Positions 38,526 through 47,461 of a DNA stretch of 64,000 nt are shown here, one piece after another (positions within the stretch are counted from its first letter, which is position 1; every line of letters begins with the position of its first letter). Both the position numbers and the translations under genes were made by a program. The stretch spans positions 186,001-250,000 of the forward strand of contig NZ_CP080417.1 in assembly GCF_019457535.1 (NCBI RefSeq). Reading direction: 5' to 3'. Origin of the DNA: Shewanella halotolerans. Its GTDB lineage: Bacteria > Pseudomonadota > Gammaproteobacteria > Enterobacterales > Shewanellaceae. The notes under the pieces are model-generated. The model worked only from the letters and a program-made list of their open reading frames with translations, was not told the origin of the DNA and did no database searches.

Positions 38526-39145
38526 AACTCGATCTGAGTGAATTCAATGATATCGATTTTGAGAACATTGGCGGTTGGCCGACCCAGGTTAAGGTGGTAT
38601 TCGCGTCTTTCCTGGCAATCATTATCTTCGTTGCAGGTTATTTTTTATTTGTCTCAGATGCCATCGATGTGCTTAAGCGTGAGCAAGACAAAGAGATCAC
38701 CTTGCGGGATGATTTTAAAGCGAAATACCAATTAGCGGCTAATCTTAAGTTGTATCGAGAGCAGCTGGCGGTCATGGAAGTTCAATTTGCTGAGCTGCTG
38801 AAAATGTTGCCGTCGCAGAATGAGATGCCTGGCCTGCTCGATGATTTAACCTTCGTCGCGACCGACTCGGGTCTGGGGATTCAGAGCCTGGAGTGGCAAG
38901 AAGAGATACAACGCGATTTCTATATCGAGTTTCCTATCAGCATGTCGGTAACGGGTAATTACCACGAGATGGGACATCTGGTCAGTGGTGTGGCTAAACT
39001 GCCGCGCATCGTGAGCTTGCATGATTTCGTTATCAAGCGCAGTGACAGCGGTGAACTCGCCATGGAGATCTTGGCCAAGACCTATCGTTTCAAAGAGGGA
39101 GCCCAGCTCCCGAAAGATAATGCGGCGAAGGGGGCGAAGAAATGA
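38522..39145 (+). CDS. pilO: Type IV pilus assembly protein PilO
   Basis: Partner of PilN in the inner-membrane alignment complex. It has 207 aa: a short cytoplasmic N-terminus (LSEFNDIDFENIGGWPTQVK), one membrane helix about residues 23-45, a periplasmic coiled coil and a ferredoxin-like domain containing FAELLKMLPSQNEMPGLLDDL and the conserved GNYHEMGHLVSGVAKLPRIV. ATGA overlaps with both neighbours imply tight stoichiometry. Confidence 0.96.
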   Translation: MKLDLSEFNDIDFENIGGWPTQVKVVFASFLAIIIFVAGYFLFVSDAIDVLKREQDKEITLRDDFKAKYQLAANLKLYREQLAVMEVQFAELLKMLPSQNEMPGLLDDLTFVATDSGLGIQSLEWQEEIQRDFYIEFPISMSVTGNYHEMGHLVSGVAKLPRIVSLHDFVIKRSDSGELAMEILAKTYRFKEGAQLPKDNAAKGAKK

Positions 39146-39657
39146 AGAAGCTACCTTTGCTATTCGTGGGCTTGATGCTAGCAGGTTGTATGGGGGATCG
39201 CAGCGATCTTGAGTTATTTGTGACGACCACTAAGGCTCAACATGTCGCGCGCGTGCCCCCCTTGAAGGAGCCTCCTAAGTTTGAACATTTTGCCTATCAG
39301 GCAGAGTTGATGCGCAGTCCCTTTGTACCGCCTTCGAGAGAATTAACCGAAGAGGTGGTCGACACGACCAAAGATTGTCTACAGCCAGATCTGCAACGCC
39401 GCAAGGGCCGTCTAGAAACCTATGCGCTGGACAATTTAAAGATGCGCGGTACCTTGAGCGAAGATAAGAATATTTGGGCCTTAATCGAGACTAATGATGG
39501 CAGCGTATATCGTCTAGGTGTGGGCGAATACGTAGGTTTGTATCACGGGCGAATTGCTAAAGTTACACAGCAAATGGTCGAAATAGTTGAATTAATTCCA
39601 GATGGGACAGGTTGCTGGGCTGAAAGAATGAGCAACATGGAACTGACTGGTGAATAA
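39142..39657 (+). CDS. pilP: Type IV pilus lipoprotein PilP
   Basis: Inner-membrane lipoprotein that joins PilNO to the secretin PilQ. It has 171 aa. The lipoprotein signal is MKKLPLLFVGLMLAGC (acylated Cys16). An unstructured proline-containing stretch comes next (VARVPPLKEPPKFEHFAYQA, RSPFVPPSRE), then a C-terminal beta domain (LETYALDNLKMRGTL, VYRLGVGEYVGLYHGRI). It overlaps pilO by 4 bp and the 5' side of the pilQ frame. Confidence 0.95.
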   Translation: MKKLPLLFVGLMLAGCMGDRSDLELFVTTTKAQHVARVPPLKEPPKFEHFAYQAELMRSPFVPPSRELTEEVVDTTKDCLQPDLQRRKGRLETYALDNLKMRGTLSEDKNIWALIETNDGSVYRLGVGEYVGLYHGRIAKVTQQMVEIVELIPDGTGCWAERMSNMELTGE

Positions 39658-39679
39658 CAAAGCGAAGGATGAGGGAATA

Positions 39680-41731
39680 ATGGAATCTTCTGCCGCGAAA
39701 AGCGTTTTATTAAAAAAGTCGCCCCTGTTTAAAGTGGCCTTTGGCTTGGCTTTATTATTGGGTGTGGCGCCGTATTCTTCAGCTGCGAACCGTCTGATTG
39801 ATGTCAAATACCATTCGATTGTCGATCATCAGTTAGAGTTACAACTGGTGTTTGAGGATGCCGTGAAGGAGCCTGAGATCAATCTCAATGCTTCACCGGC
39901 GCAGATCATCCTTGGATTCGACGATAGTTTGTCTGGGCTGGAAAAAGATGTCCTACCGATCAATAACGTCGGTGTTAAGTCCATGTCCACACTGCAGGAA
40001 AGCGAACAGCTTAAGGTGCTGGTGGATCTGGCTAAGGTAAAGGCCTATCAAGGCAAGGTGATGGGAAACACCTATCGCCTGACCATTAACGATGAGGTTG
40101 CCAGTCGTAGTGACGTCGCCGCGAATCCTTTTGTTAACGGCATCAAAAACATCGACTTCCATCGCACCGGCGATGGTGGTGGTGAGTTGTTGGTAAAACT
40201 TAATAACTCATCGGTGGCCGCCAATGTGGAGCAGGTGGGTGCCAAGCTAGAACTTAAACTTTACAACACAGATATTGCCTCAGATCTTCTTTATGTCATG
40301 GATGTTCAAGACTTTGCGACGCCAGTAAAGAGCTTTGAGACCTTCAAGGATGAGTTGACGGCGCGCGTATTGGTGGATGTCTCGGGTCAATACGAGTACA
40401 ACTACAAGCAGGAAGGCAACCTATTCAGGCTCAACGTGCGTAAGGCAGAGCGCGCGGCAGTCGTAAAGGAAGAGAAGAAGTATGAAGGCCGCTCGCTTTC
40501 TCTTAACTTCCAGAGCATCTCGGTACGTACCGTGCTGCAGATCATCGCCGACTACAACAATTTCAACCTGGTGACCAGTGATACGGTCGAAGGGGATATT
40601 ACCCTGAGACTCGACGATGTACCATGGGACCAAGCTTTAGATCTGATTCTGCAGACCAAGGGATTGGATAAACGTATCGAAGGCAATATCTTGATGGTGG
40701 CGCCAGCCGAAGAGATCGCAATTCGCGAGAGCCAAGAGCTGAAAAACCAACAGGAAGTGAAAGAACTTGCTCCACTCTATTCTGAGTATCTGCAGATAAA
40801 TTATGCCAAGGCGACAGATATCGCCGAGTTGCTTAAAGGCGACGATGCATCTCTGTTGTCGGCTCGAGGCACAGTGGCCGTGGACGACAGAACCAACACG
40901 CTATTGGTTAAGGATACCGAAGAGAGTCTGGAAAACATTCATCGCCTGGTGGAGGTTTTGGATATCCCGATTCGCCAGGTATTGATCGAATCTCGTATGG
41001 TTACCGTGAAGGACGACGTGTCTGAAGATCTCGGTATCAAGTGGGGGATCACAGATCAGCAAGGCAGTAAGGGAACTTCGGGCAGCCTGGAAGGTGCCAA
41101 CGATATCGCCAATGGCGTAGTGCCCGACATCGGCGACAGATTGAATGTTAACCTGCCAGCCGCGGTGGCGAACCCAACCAGTATTGCGTTTCATGTGGCT
41201 AAGTTGGCCGACGGCACCCTGCTGGATCTTGAGCTGAGTGCGCTGGAGCAAGAGAGCAAGGGTGAGATCATCGCCAGTCCACGCATTACCACTTCGAACC
41301 AGAAGGCGGCCTATATCGAGCAGGGTGTAGAGATCCCTTATGTTGAATCGGCTTCCAGTGGTGCGGCAACGGTACAGTTTAAGAAGGCGGTATTGTCGCT
41401 GCGCGTGACGCCACAGATCACGCCTGATAATCGTGTGATCTTAGATCTTGAGATCACCCAGGATTCTCAGGGTAAGACGGTCGACACACCACTCGGTCAG
41501 GCGGTTTCTATCGATACTCAGCGTATCGGTACTCAGGTGTTAGTGGATCATGGTGAGACGATTGTGCTTGGTGGTATCTATCAGCAACAATTGATCAATC
41601 GTATCAGCAAGGTACCTGTTTTGGGGGATATTCCATTCTTGGGTTATCTTTTCAGAAATAGCACCGACAAGAATGAGCGCCAAGAGCTGTTGATCTTCGT
41701 GACACCTAAGATCATCTCTGAAGAGCTCTAA
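39680..41731 (+). CDS. pilQ: Type IV pilus secretin PilQ
   Basis: Outer-membrane secretin ring through which the pilus passes. ATG 39680 is preferred (683 aa; GAGGG 5 bp upstream) to the in-frame GTG at 39650. The N-terminus is a long signal sequence with a hydrophobic core (VAFGLALLLGVAPYSSAA). Then two AMIN domains (about 30-260), a secretin/TonB N0 domain (LNFQSISVRTVLQIIADY), N1 (YAKATDIAELLKGD...), and the C-terminal secretin (RITTSNQKAAYIEQGVEIPY, VPVLGDIPFLGYLFRN). The end ELLIFVTPKII is diagnostic. Last gene of the operon. Confidence 0.96.
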   Translation: MESSAAKSVLLKKSPLFKVAFGLALLLGVAPYSSAANRLIDVKYHSIVDHQLELQLVFEDAVKEPEINLNASPAQIILGFDDSLSGLEKDVLPINNVGVKSMSTLQESEQLKVLVDLAKVKAYQGKVMGNTYRLTINDEVASRSDVAANPFVNGIKNIDFHRTGDGGGELLVKLNNSSVAANVEQVGAKLELKLYNTDIASDLLYVMDVQDFATPVKSFETFKDELTARVLVDVSGQYEYNYKQEGNLFRLNVRKAERAAVVKEEKKYEGRSLSLNFQSISVRTVLQIIADYNNFNLVTSDTVEGDITLRLDDVPWDQALDLILQTKGLDKRIEGNILMVAPAEEIAIRESQELKNQQEVKELAPLYSEYLQINYAKATDIAELLKGDDASLLSARGTVAVDDRTNTLLVKDTEESLENIHRLVEVLDIPIRQVLIESRMVTVKDDVSEDLGIKWGITDQQGSKGTSGSLEGANDIANGVVPDIGDRLNVNLPAAVANPTSIAFHVAKLADGTLLDLELSALEQESKGEIIASPRITTSNQKAAYIEQGVEIPYVESASSGAATVQFKKAVLSLRVTPQITPDNRVILDLEITQDSQGKTVDTPLGQAVSIDTQRIGTQVLVDHGETIVLGGIYQQQLINRISKVPVLGDIPFLGYLFRNSTDKNERQELLIFVTPKIISEEL

Positions 41732-41750
41732 TCAGAATCATATCTAAGAT

Positions 41751-41779
41751 AAAGCCAGCGTTCATACGCTGGCTTTTTT
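41751..41779 (+). terminator. Terminator after pilQ
   Basis: AAAGCCAGCGT / ACGCTGGCTTT stem with TCAT loop and a TTTTTT tail, 20 bp after the pilQ stop. This separates the pil operon from aroKB. Confidence 0.93.
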
Positions 41780-41945
41780 GTGGCTGAGTATAATTTCACA
41801 GAATTTACTCCCCCTACTTGCCTTTGGGGGGAGATAGCTGAGATAATCCGTGGTCAAGTCTCATTAGAGCAAGGTAACATTTAAGGTCGGCCTGATTTTT
41901 TGGCTGGCGTAGGCAAACTTCCATATAAGATTCAGACGTAAAGCA

Positions 41946-42461
41946 ATGGCTGAAAAACGTAATATTTTCCTAGTAGGTCCTATGGGGGCTGGCAAAAGCA
42001 CTATAGGCCGTCATCTGGCGCAGATGCTTCATTTAGAGTTCCACGATTCAGATCAAGAGATTGAAAACCGAACCGGTGCTGATATCGCGTGGGTATTTGA
42101 CGTTGAGGGCGAAGAAGGTTTTCGTCGTCGCGAAACACAAGTTGTTGCCGATTTAACCGAGAAACAAGGCATTGTTTTAGCAACTGGCGGCGGCTCCATT
42201 CAGAGTAAAGATATTCGTAACAACTTGTCTGCTCGTGGCATCGTGGTCTATCTGGAAACCACTATCGATAAGCAGGTTGCGCGTACGCAGCGTGACAAGC
42301 GTCGTCCACTACTTCAGGTTGACGACCCAAGAGAAGTGTTAGAAAAGCTTGCTGAGATCCGTAATCCTCTGTACGAAGAGATTGCCGATGTTATAGTCAA
42401 GACTGACGAGCAAAGCGCAAAAGTTGTTGCAAATCAAATTATTGACCAATTAGGCTTCTAA
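41946..42461 (+). CDS. aroK: Shikimate kinase
   Basis: Phosphorylates shikimate in aromatic amino-acid synthesis. It has 171 aa. Walker A GPMGAGKST at residues 11-19; shikimate-binding DSDQEIE, the FRRRE motif (GEEGFRRRETQVV), GGGS (ATGGGSIQ), and the lid arginine in RDKRRPLL. Preceded by a leader that holds a possible stem CTCCCCC / GGGGGAG (41808-41833). Starts the aroK-aroB-damX-dam cluster. Confidence 0.97.
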   Translation: MAEKRNIFLVGPMGAGKSTIGRHLAQMLHLEFHDSDQEIENRTGADIAWVFDVEGEEGFRRRETQVVADLTEKQGIVLATGGGSIQSKDIRNNLSARGIVVYLETTIDKQVARTQRDKRRPLLQVDDPREVLEKLAEIRNPLYEEIADVIVKTDEQSAKVVANQIIDQLGF

Positions 42462-42476
42462 ACATTAGGCGGTAGA

Positions 42477-43553
42477 ATGGAACAGATTCAGGTTGAACTT
42501 GGAGTACGCAGTTACCCTATTTTTATTGGCCAGAATCTCCTCGAAAATAGCGAACACTTCTCAAGCTATCTTCAGGGCAAAAAAATTCTTATCGTGACTA
42601 ATGACACAATAGCGCCTCTGTATCTTGCTAAGGTACAGGCGCTATTGGCTTCCTACCTATGTGCCGATCCTGTCATCTTACCCGATGGCGAACAATACAA
42701 GACACTGTCGCAGATGGATGCGATTTTTACCTCAATGCTGGCGCAGAACATGGGGCGTGATTCTGTATTAATTGCCCTGGGTGGTGGTGTAATCGGCGAC
42801 ATGACAGGCTTTGCGGCCGCCTGTTATCAACGCGGCGTAGATTTCATTCAGATCCCAACGACCTTGTTATCACAGGTCGATTCTTCCGTGGGGGGCAAGA
42901 CTGCCGTCAACCATCCCATGGGTAAAAACATGATAGGCGCCTTCTATCAGCCTAAGATGGTTGCCATAGACACGGCATGTTTACATACTCTGCCGGCCCG
43001 AGAATTTGCCGCAGGCATGGCCGAGGTGATTAAGTATGGCATCATCTGGGATGGCTCATTTTTCAGTTGGTTAGAGCAGAATGTCGAGGCGCTCAAGTCG
43101 CTGGACGAGACTGCACTCACCTATGCCATCGCCAAATGCTGTCAGATTAAGGCAGACGTCGTGGCGCAAGATGAGACTGAGCAAGGCGTACGCGCCCTGT
43201 TGAATCTTGGCCATACCTTTGGTCACGCCATAGAGGCCGAGATGGGCTATGGTATCTGGCTCCATGGCGAAGCTGTGGCAGCTGGCACAGTACTTGCTGC
43301 ACAAACTGCATCTAAGATGGGGCTGGTCGATGAGTCAATTGTTTGTCGAATCGAAGCGATATTCGAGGCATTTGACCTACCAACGCAGGCTCCTGAGGCG
43401 ATGAACTTCGAACAGTTCATTAAGCATATGCGGCGTGACAAGAAAGTGCTGAATGGAAAACTCAGATTGGTTCTGCCAAAGGCCATAGGTCAGGCAGAGG
43501 TGTATGGCGAGGTTTCCGAGTCCCTTCTGCAAGAGGTCATTAGCCGCGCCTAG
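42477..43553 (+). CDS. aroB: 3-dehydroquinate synthase
   Basis: NAD- and metal-dependent second step of the shikimate pathway. It has 358 aa. NAD-binding ALGGGVIGDMTGFAAA; substrate motif PTTLLSQVDSSVGGKTAVNHP; metal ligands in LNLGHTFGHAIE and WLHGEAVAAG. It lies 15 bp after aroK, the standard pairing. Confidence 0.97.
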   Translation: MEQIQVELGVRSYPIFIGQNLLENSEHFSSYLQGKKILIVTNDTIAPLYLAKVQALLASYLCADPVILPDGEQYKTLSQMDAIFTSMLAQNMGRDSVLIALGGGVIGDMTGFAAACYQRGVDFIQIPTTLLSQVDSSVGGKTAVNHPMGKNMIGAFYQPKMVAIDTACLHTLPAREFAAGMAEVIKYGIIWDGSFFSWLEQNVEALKSLDETALTYAIAKCCQIKADVVAQDETEQGVRALLNLGHTFGHAIEAEMGYGIWLHGEAVAAGTVLAAQTASKMGLVDESIVCRIEAIFEAFDLPTQAPEAMNFEQFIKHMRRDKKVLNGKLRLVLPKAIGQAEVYGEVSESLLQEVISRA

Positions 43554-43569
43554 TTTGTGTGGTGATTAA

Positions 43570-45090
43570 GTGACGTTTCAAACAGCTATTCTCTTACCCA
43601 GTCAGGAGTCTCTGCTACATAGGCTGCAGCATGTGGTGCTCTATGGCCAGCAGTTGACTGTGTTGACGGGTGACTCTGGCGCAGGCAAGACCACACTCAC
43701 CACGGCGCTGGTGGATACCTTGGATGACGTCAGTTCGGCCTTGGTCGTGTGTCCTCAGCATGTCGATAGCGCCGAGATCCGCCGTAAGATACTGGTTCAG
43801 CTGTTAACCGAGCCGGTTTTCGACGACGAAGTGCCACTGCCTGAAACCCTGCTGCGTCTCGGTGATGCCTTACCCTCACACAGCCATATCGTGCTCGATG
43901 ATGCCCAATACCTGCCCCTAGAGCTGTGGGCGGAATGTATCATATTGAGTCAGTTGAGCTTAGCGGGCAGAAAACTCTCACTGACAATGACCGCCCCGGC
44001 AGACTACTTGAATCAGATCTTAGCTCAGCTGCCTGAGACTCAGCGTCCACTTTTGTTGCCCGTCGCCATTTCGCCGTTAACCTTACCGGAACGTGAGGGG
44101 CTGTATTACACCTTGTTGCATCGCAGCGAGGAGACTACTTTCACGCCACGGGAGATAGTCAAAGATCAACTCCAACGTCAGCAAGGAACACCGGCGGAGG
44201 TGGTGAATCTGCTCTATCTGGCATTGCATGGTGAGCCTGCAGCGCCTAAGAAAAGGCCTTGGCCTGTCTATTTGGCCATTGGAGCCTGCACGGTATTTCT
44301 GCTTGCCAGTCTCTATTGGTTATGGGATGAACCTGAAGAGATGATTGCCAAGCCTAAGGTGCAGACGGTTGCGGCCGTTCGCGCTGCAGGATTTAACACT
44401 CACTATGGTCGACAGTTGTTGAGTGACTATTTTGATGCGCGATCACAATCATATGAAGTGGCGAGTAAAGAGGCCGAGCTTGCGGCCCATATCACTGAAC
44501 AGAAAGCGCAGCCAGGGACAAAGTCAGAAGCAAAGCCAGAACAAGAATTAGAAACTCTGGCTGATGGCCAAGTTGGTATGCAGGTAAATGCTCAGCCTGA
44601 TCTTCAGTCAGATGAGACTCCACAACCTCAGCTAGAAGCCAAGCTGGAGCATTCACAATCTGAAGCGCTTTCTACACAAACGCAGGAGCAGCAGATTGAG
44701 TCACCTGCCGAGTTGAAAGTTGCTCAAAAGCCTGTCGAAATCTTTGCTGCTGCACAGGTAAGTGAGCCAATGGAATCTCGTAGGCGTCAGATTTCGACAG
44801 CCCTATTGCCACACCCAGAAGGCTATACGCTGCAGCTGGCGACGGTGAAACGTCTGGAGTCCCTCGATGCCACCATTGCCAAGCTGCCCGATGTTAATCA
44901 GGTACAGATCGCTCGTTATAAAAGCTACTGGGTGCTCCTCTATGGTCAGTACACAGACAGGCAGGCGGGTAAGCAGGCGGCGTTCGATTTAGCCCAGACG
45001 GCTCAGTTACCGTCACCATGGTTGAGGGCCTGGGTAGATTTATCCGGTTATGAGCTGCAACAAGGGACTGTGAGCCGTGAAATTCATTAA
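43570..45090 (+). CDS. damX: DamX-like protein: AAA ATPase N-terminus, membrane helix, SPOR domain
   Basis: Probable cell-division protein recruited to the septum by its SPOR domain. It has 506 aa with a GTG start. An AAA/ExeA-like domain spans about 1-215 (Walker A GDSGAGKTT near residues 35-43, HIVLDDAQYLPLELW as Walker B). A single membrane helix at about 232-250 is followed by a Q/E-rich linker. The C-terminal SPOR repeat spans about 415-495 (PEGYTLQLATVKRLESL, YWVLLYGQYTDRQAGKQA). E. coli DamX lacks a complete ATPase motif, so this is the longer Shewanella/Vibrio type. Between aroB and dam, as in E. coli. Confidence 0.9.
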   Translation: MTFQTAILLPSQESLLHRLQHVVLYGQQLTVLTGDSGAGKTTLTTALVDTLDDVSSALVVCPQHVDSAEIRRKILVQLLTEPVFDDEVPLPETLLRLGDALPSHSHIVLDDAQYLPLELWAECIILSQLSLAGRKLSLTMTAPADYLNQILAQLPETQRPLLLPVAISPLTLPEREGLYYTLLHRSEETTFTPREIVKDQLQRQQGTPAEVVNLLYLALHGEPAAPKKRPWPVYLAIGACTVFLLASLYWLWDEPEEMIAKPKVQTVAAVRAAGFNTHYGRQLLSDYFDARSQSYEVASKEAELAAHITEQKAQPGTKSEAKPEQELETLADGQVGMQVNAQPDLQSDETPQPQLEAKLEHSQSEALSTQTQEQQIESPAELKVAQKPVEIFAAAQVSEPMESRRRQISTALLPHPEGYTLQLATVKRLESLDATIAKLPDVNQVQIARYKSYWVLLYGQYTDRQAGKQAAFDLAQTAQLPSPWLRAWVDLSGYELQQGTVSREIH

Positions 45091-45142
45091 TAAACAGAGT
45101 ACAATCGACAACTTGTTTTCATTGTGCACTCAATCGATTTAG

Positions 45143-45982
45143 ATGATTAAAAAACAGAGAGCCTTCTTAAAGTGGGCTGGCGGAAAATTTAAACTGGTTG
45201 ATGCGCTCACCCAGCACCTTCCCGAAGGTGACAGATTGGTGGAGCCCTTTGTTGGTGCAGGCTCGGTATTTCTCAATACCCAATACAAGCGCTATCTCTT
45301 GTGCGACATCAATCAGGATCTGATCAATCTCTATCAGATAGTGCAATCCACACCTGAAAAATATATCACAGAGGCCAAGGCGATGTTTGTCGAAGCCAAG
45401 AATGATAAAGAAGTCTATTACCAGGTGCGCAGTGAATTCAATCAGACCCGGGACCCCTTCCTGCGCTCTGTCTATTTTCTTTATATGAACCGCCACGGGT
45501 TTAATGGTCTGTGTCGTTACAACTCGAAGGGCGGCTTCAATGTGCCCTTTGGTTCATACAAGAAGCCCTATTTTCCCGAAGAGGAGATCAAGGCCTTTGC
45601 CGATAAGGCACAGGTGGCCGAGTTTAAGTGCATAGGTTATGAAGAGGCTTTCGATCTGACTCAGCCAGGCGATGTTGTCTATTGCGACCCACCTTACGCA
45701 CCACTGTCAACCACGGCCAGCTTTACTACCTATGTGGGTTCGGGTTTTAGCCTGGACGATCAGGCGTTGCTGGCTCGCAAGTCGCGTCATACGGCGATCG
45801 ATAGAGGCATCCCTGTGCTCATCAGTAACCATGATATTCCCCTGACGCGGGAGCTGTATCATGGCGCCAGATTCGACACCATTCAAGTGCAGCGAAATAT
45901 CAGCCAAAACGGCAACAGTCGTAAGAAGGTCGATGAGCTGATGGCACTGTATGACGACAGCTACCACAGCGAAAACGATTAA
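45143..45982 (+). CDS. dam: DNA adenine methyltransferase Dam
   Basis: Methylates adenine in GATC, directing mismatch repair and replication timing. It has 279 aa, the family length. AdoMet motif I region FLKWAGGKFKLVDAL and EPFVGAGSVFLN; catalytic DPPY in VVYCDPPYAPLS; target-recognition segment YMNRHGFNGLCRYNSKGGFN. Its own promoter could lie in the 52-bp gap after damX, which contains TTGTTT and AT-rich sequence, but I cannot fix it. The next genes on the plus strand, rpe-gph-trpS, start about 800 bp later. Confidence 0.97.
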   Translation: MIKKQRAFLKWAGGKFKLVDALTQHLPEGDRLVEPFVGAGSVFLNTQYKRYLLCDINQDLINLYQIVQSTPEKYITEAKAMFVEAKNDKEVYYQVRSEFNQTRDPFLRSVYFLYMNRHGFNGLCRYNSKGGFNVPFGSYKKPYFPEEEIKAFADKAQVAEFKCIGYEEAFDLTQPGDVVYCDPPYAPLSTTASFTTYVGSGFSLDDQALLARKSRHTAIDRGIPVLISNHDIPLTRELYHGARFDTIQVQRNISQNGNSRKKVDELMALYDDSYHSEND

Positions 45983-46046
45983 GCCCAAGCCTTAAGGTAT
46001 TAATTAAGGAATTAGTTAAGGTAATTAACTAGGCTGTTAATCGAGG

Positions 46047-46220
46047 CTAGGCCAGCACCAGTTTCACGATAAAGATGAGTGAAGCGACCAGGGCGATGGC
46101 TAGTAGAATCCCCATCACAATAAAGGGCACCGGCGAGCGGGACTGAAAGTCGCGAACGCGGTTTTGCTCTGTCTGCACGCCAAAGAAGGCGGCCAGGGTG
46201 CTCAGAAAGAGTTGCAGCAA
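46047..46220 (-). CDS. DUF2970 small membrane protein (57 aa)
   Basis: A short minus-strand gene. Translation from TTG 46220 begins with LQLFLSTLAAFFGVQTEQNR, then RDFQSRSPVPFIVMGILL and a hydrophobic end closing FIVKLVLA. The FFGVQ...NRxRDF...SPxPFI pattern and a single C-terminal membrane helix are those of DUF2970 proteins. AGG lies 7 bp upstream of the TTG. It starts 8 bp after the stop of the minus-strand gene at 46229, so the two probably form a unit. Function unknown; the rare start codon makes the exact N-terminus uncertain. Confidence 0.78.
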   Translation of the reverse strand: MLQLFLSTLAAFFGVQTEQNRVRDFQSRSPVPFIVMGILLAIALVASLIFIVKLVLA

Positions 46221-46228
46221 GAGAGGGC

Positions 46229-46573
46229 CTAGAGGCGCTGTTTGCTGGTGGGGGTAACGTCGTCCATGGGCGTGTCTTGATGACCATGGAGCAGCTCGAG
46301 CAGATCGACAAAGTGCAATTGATTAGAGCGGCTTCGACCCGTTAACCAATTACTCCAACTGACATTATCTGCCTGCTGGGCACAGCGGTTATTGGGGTGA
46401 CTGGCGGGAAGTGAGGAGTTGTAGCTGGCGTTGCTATCGCACACGCAGGCCAGGCTGGCCTCATCTTCACTGAGACTCTGAACGCCAATGGCGGTAAAGC
46501 CAACAACAGCGGCGGTGACGGTAAATACCGTTGCCGATTTCATCTTGGCTGAAGCTTTGGCCTTATCTCTCAT
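46229..46573 (-). CDS. Hypothetical protein, single N-terminal membrane segment
   Basis: 114 aa. A basic N-terminus (MRDKAKASAKMK) is followed by a hydrophobic stretch about residues 13-32 (SATVFTVTAAVVGFTAIGV), probably a membrane anchor or uncleaved signal. The rest is polar, with cysteines at 43, 45 and 64 and the segments SNASYNSSLPASHPNN and LHFVDLLELLHGHQDTPMDD. AGGA is about 7 bp upstream of the ATG. I do not recognise the family. Probably co-transcribed with the DUF2970 gene and opposite to dam and rpe. Confidence 0.65.
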   Translation of the reverse strand: MRDKAKASAKMKSATVFTVTAAVVGFTAIGVQSLSEDEASLACVCDSNASYNSSLPASHPNNRCAQQADNVSWSNWLTGRSRSNQLHFVDLLELLHGHQDTPMDDVTPTSKQRL

Positions 46574-46784
46574 CTCTACATCCTGTGAACATGGAAACCC
46601 CTAATCAGAGCATTATAGCAAAGGCGTTTATATTTTGAACATAATTTTTCGATGAGGCGATTGGCCGCCAGTGAAATTTACTCAATTCTGAACCAGAACA
46701 CGTTTAATCCGGTATCGCCTATAGAGGCTAGGCTTGGCTATAAGGTAGAATAGCGTAATTCTTATTCAGATTAGTGAGTTTATC

Positions 46785-47459
46785 ATGCGTCCATTTCTAA
46801 TTGCTCCCTCTATCTTATCTGCCGACTTTGCCCGTCTCGGGGAAGATGTCGAGGCCGTACTCAAGGCCGGTGCCGATGTGGTTCACTTCGACGTGATGGA
46901 TAACCATTATGTGCCTAACCTGACCATAGGCCCTATGGTGTGTAAGGCGCTGCGTGATTATGGTGTGACCGCCGATATCGACGTGCACCTCATGGTGAAG
47001 CCTGTGGATCGCATCATTCCCGATTTCGTCGACGCCGGCGCCTCTATCATCACCTTCCACCCTGAGGCCTCTGAGCATATCGATCGCACCCTGCAGCTGA
47101 TCAAGGAATCTGGCTGTAAGGCTGGCCTGGTATTCAACCCGGCGACCCCACTGCACTATCTGGATCATGTGATGGATAAGCTGGACGTGATCCTGCTGAT
47201 GTCGGTAAACCCTGGTTTCGGTGGCCAGTCCTTTATCCCGTCGACACTGGATAAACTGCGCCAGGTGCGTGAGCGTATCGATGCCAGCGGTTTCGATATT
47301 CGCTTAGAAGTCGACGGTGGCGTCAAGGTCGACAATATCGCCGAAATCGCGGCGGCGGGTGCCGACATGTTCGTTGCTGGTTCGGCGATTTTCAACAAGC
47401 CAGACTACAAGGCGGTGATCGACGAGATGCGCAGCGAGCTGGCTAAGGTCGATGCCTAA
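46785..47459 (+). CDS. rpe: Ribulose-phosphate 3-epimerase
   Basis: Interconverts ribulose-5-phosphate and xylulose-5-phosphate in the pentose phosphate pathway. It has 224 aa, a TIM barrel. PSILSADFARLGEDV at the start; metal-ligand motif HFDVMDNHYVPNLTIGP; DVHLMVKPVD; MSVNPGFGGQSFI; and EVDGGVKVDNI with the catalytic aspartate; GSAIF at the end. It is 2 bp from gph, following the E. coli dam-rpe-gph-trpS order. Confidence 0.97.
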   Translation: MRPFLIAPSILSADFARLGEDVEAVLKAGADVVHFDVMDNHYVPNLTIGPMVCKALRDYGVTADIDVHLMVKPVDRIIPDFVDAGASIITFHPEASEHIDRTLQLIKESGCKAGLVFNPATPLHYLDHVMDKLDVILLMSVNPGFGGQSFIPSTLDKLRQVRERIDASGFDIRLEVDGGVKVDNIAEIAAAGADMFVAGSAIFNKPDYKAVIDEMRSELAKVDA

Positions 47460-47461
47460 GT

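Noticed and set aside
46012..46311. 99-aa minus-strand ORF overlapping the small genes between dam and rpe
   Set aside because: It overlaps, in another frame, the better-supported DUF2970 gene and the end of the 114-aa gene; composition is arginine/proline/serine-rich and shadow-like.
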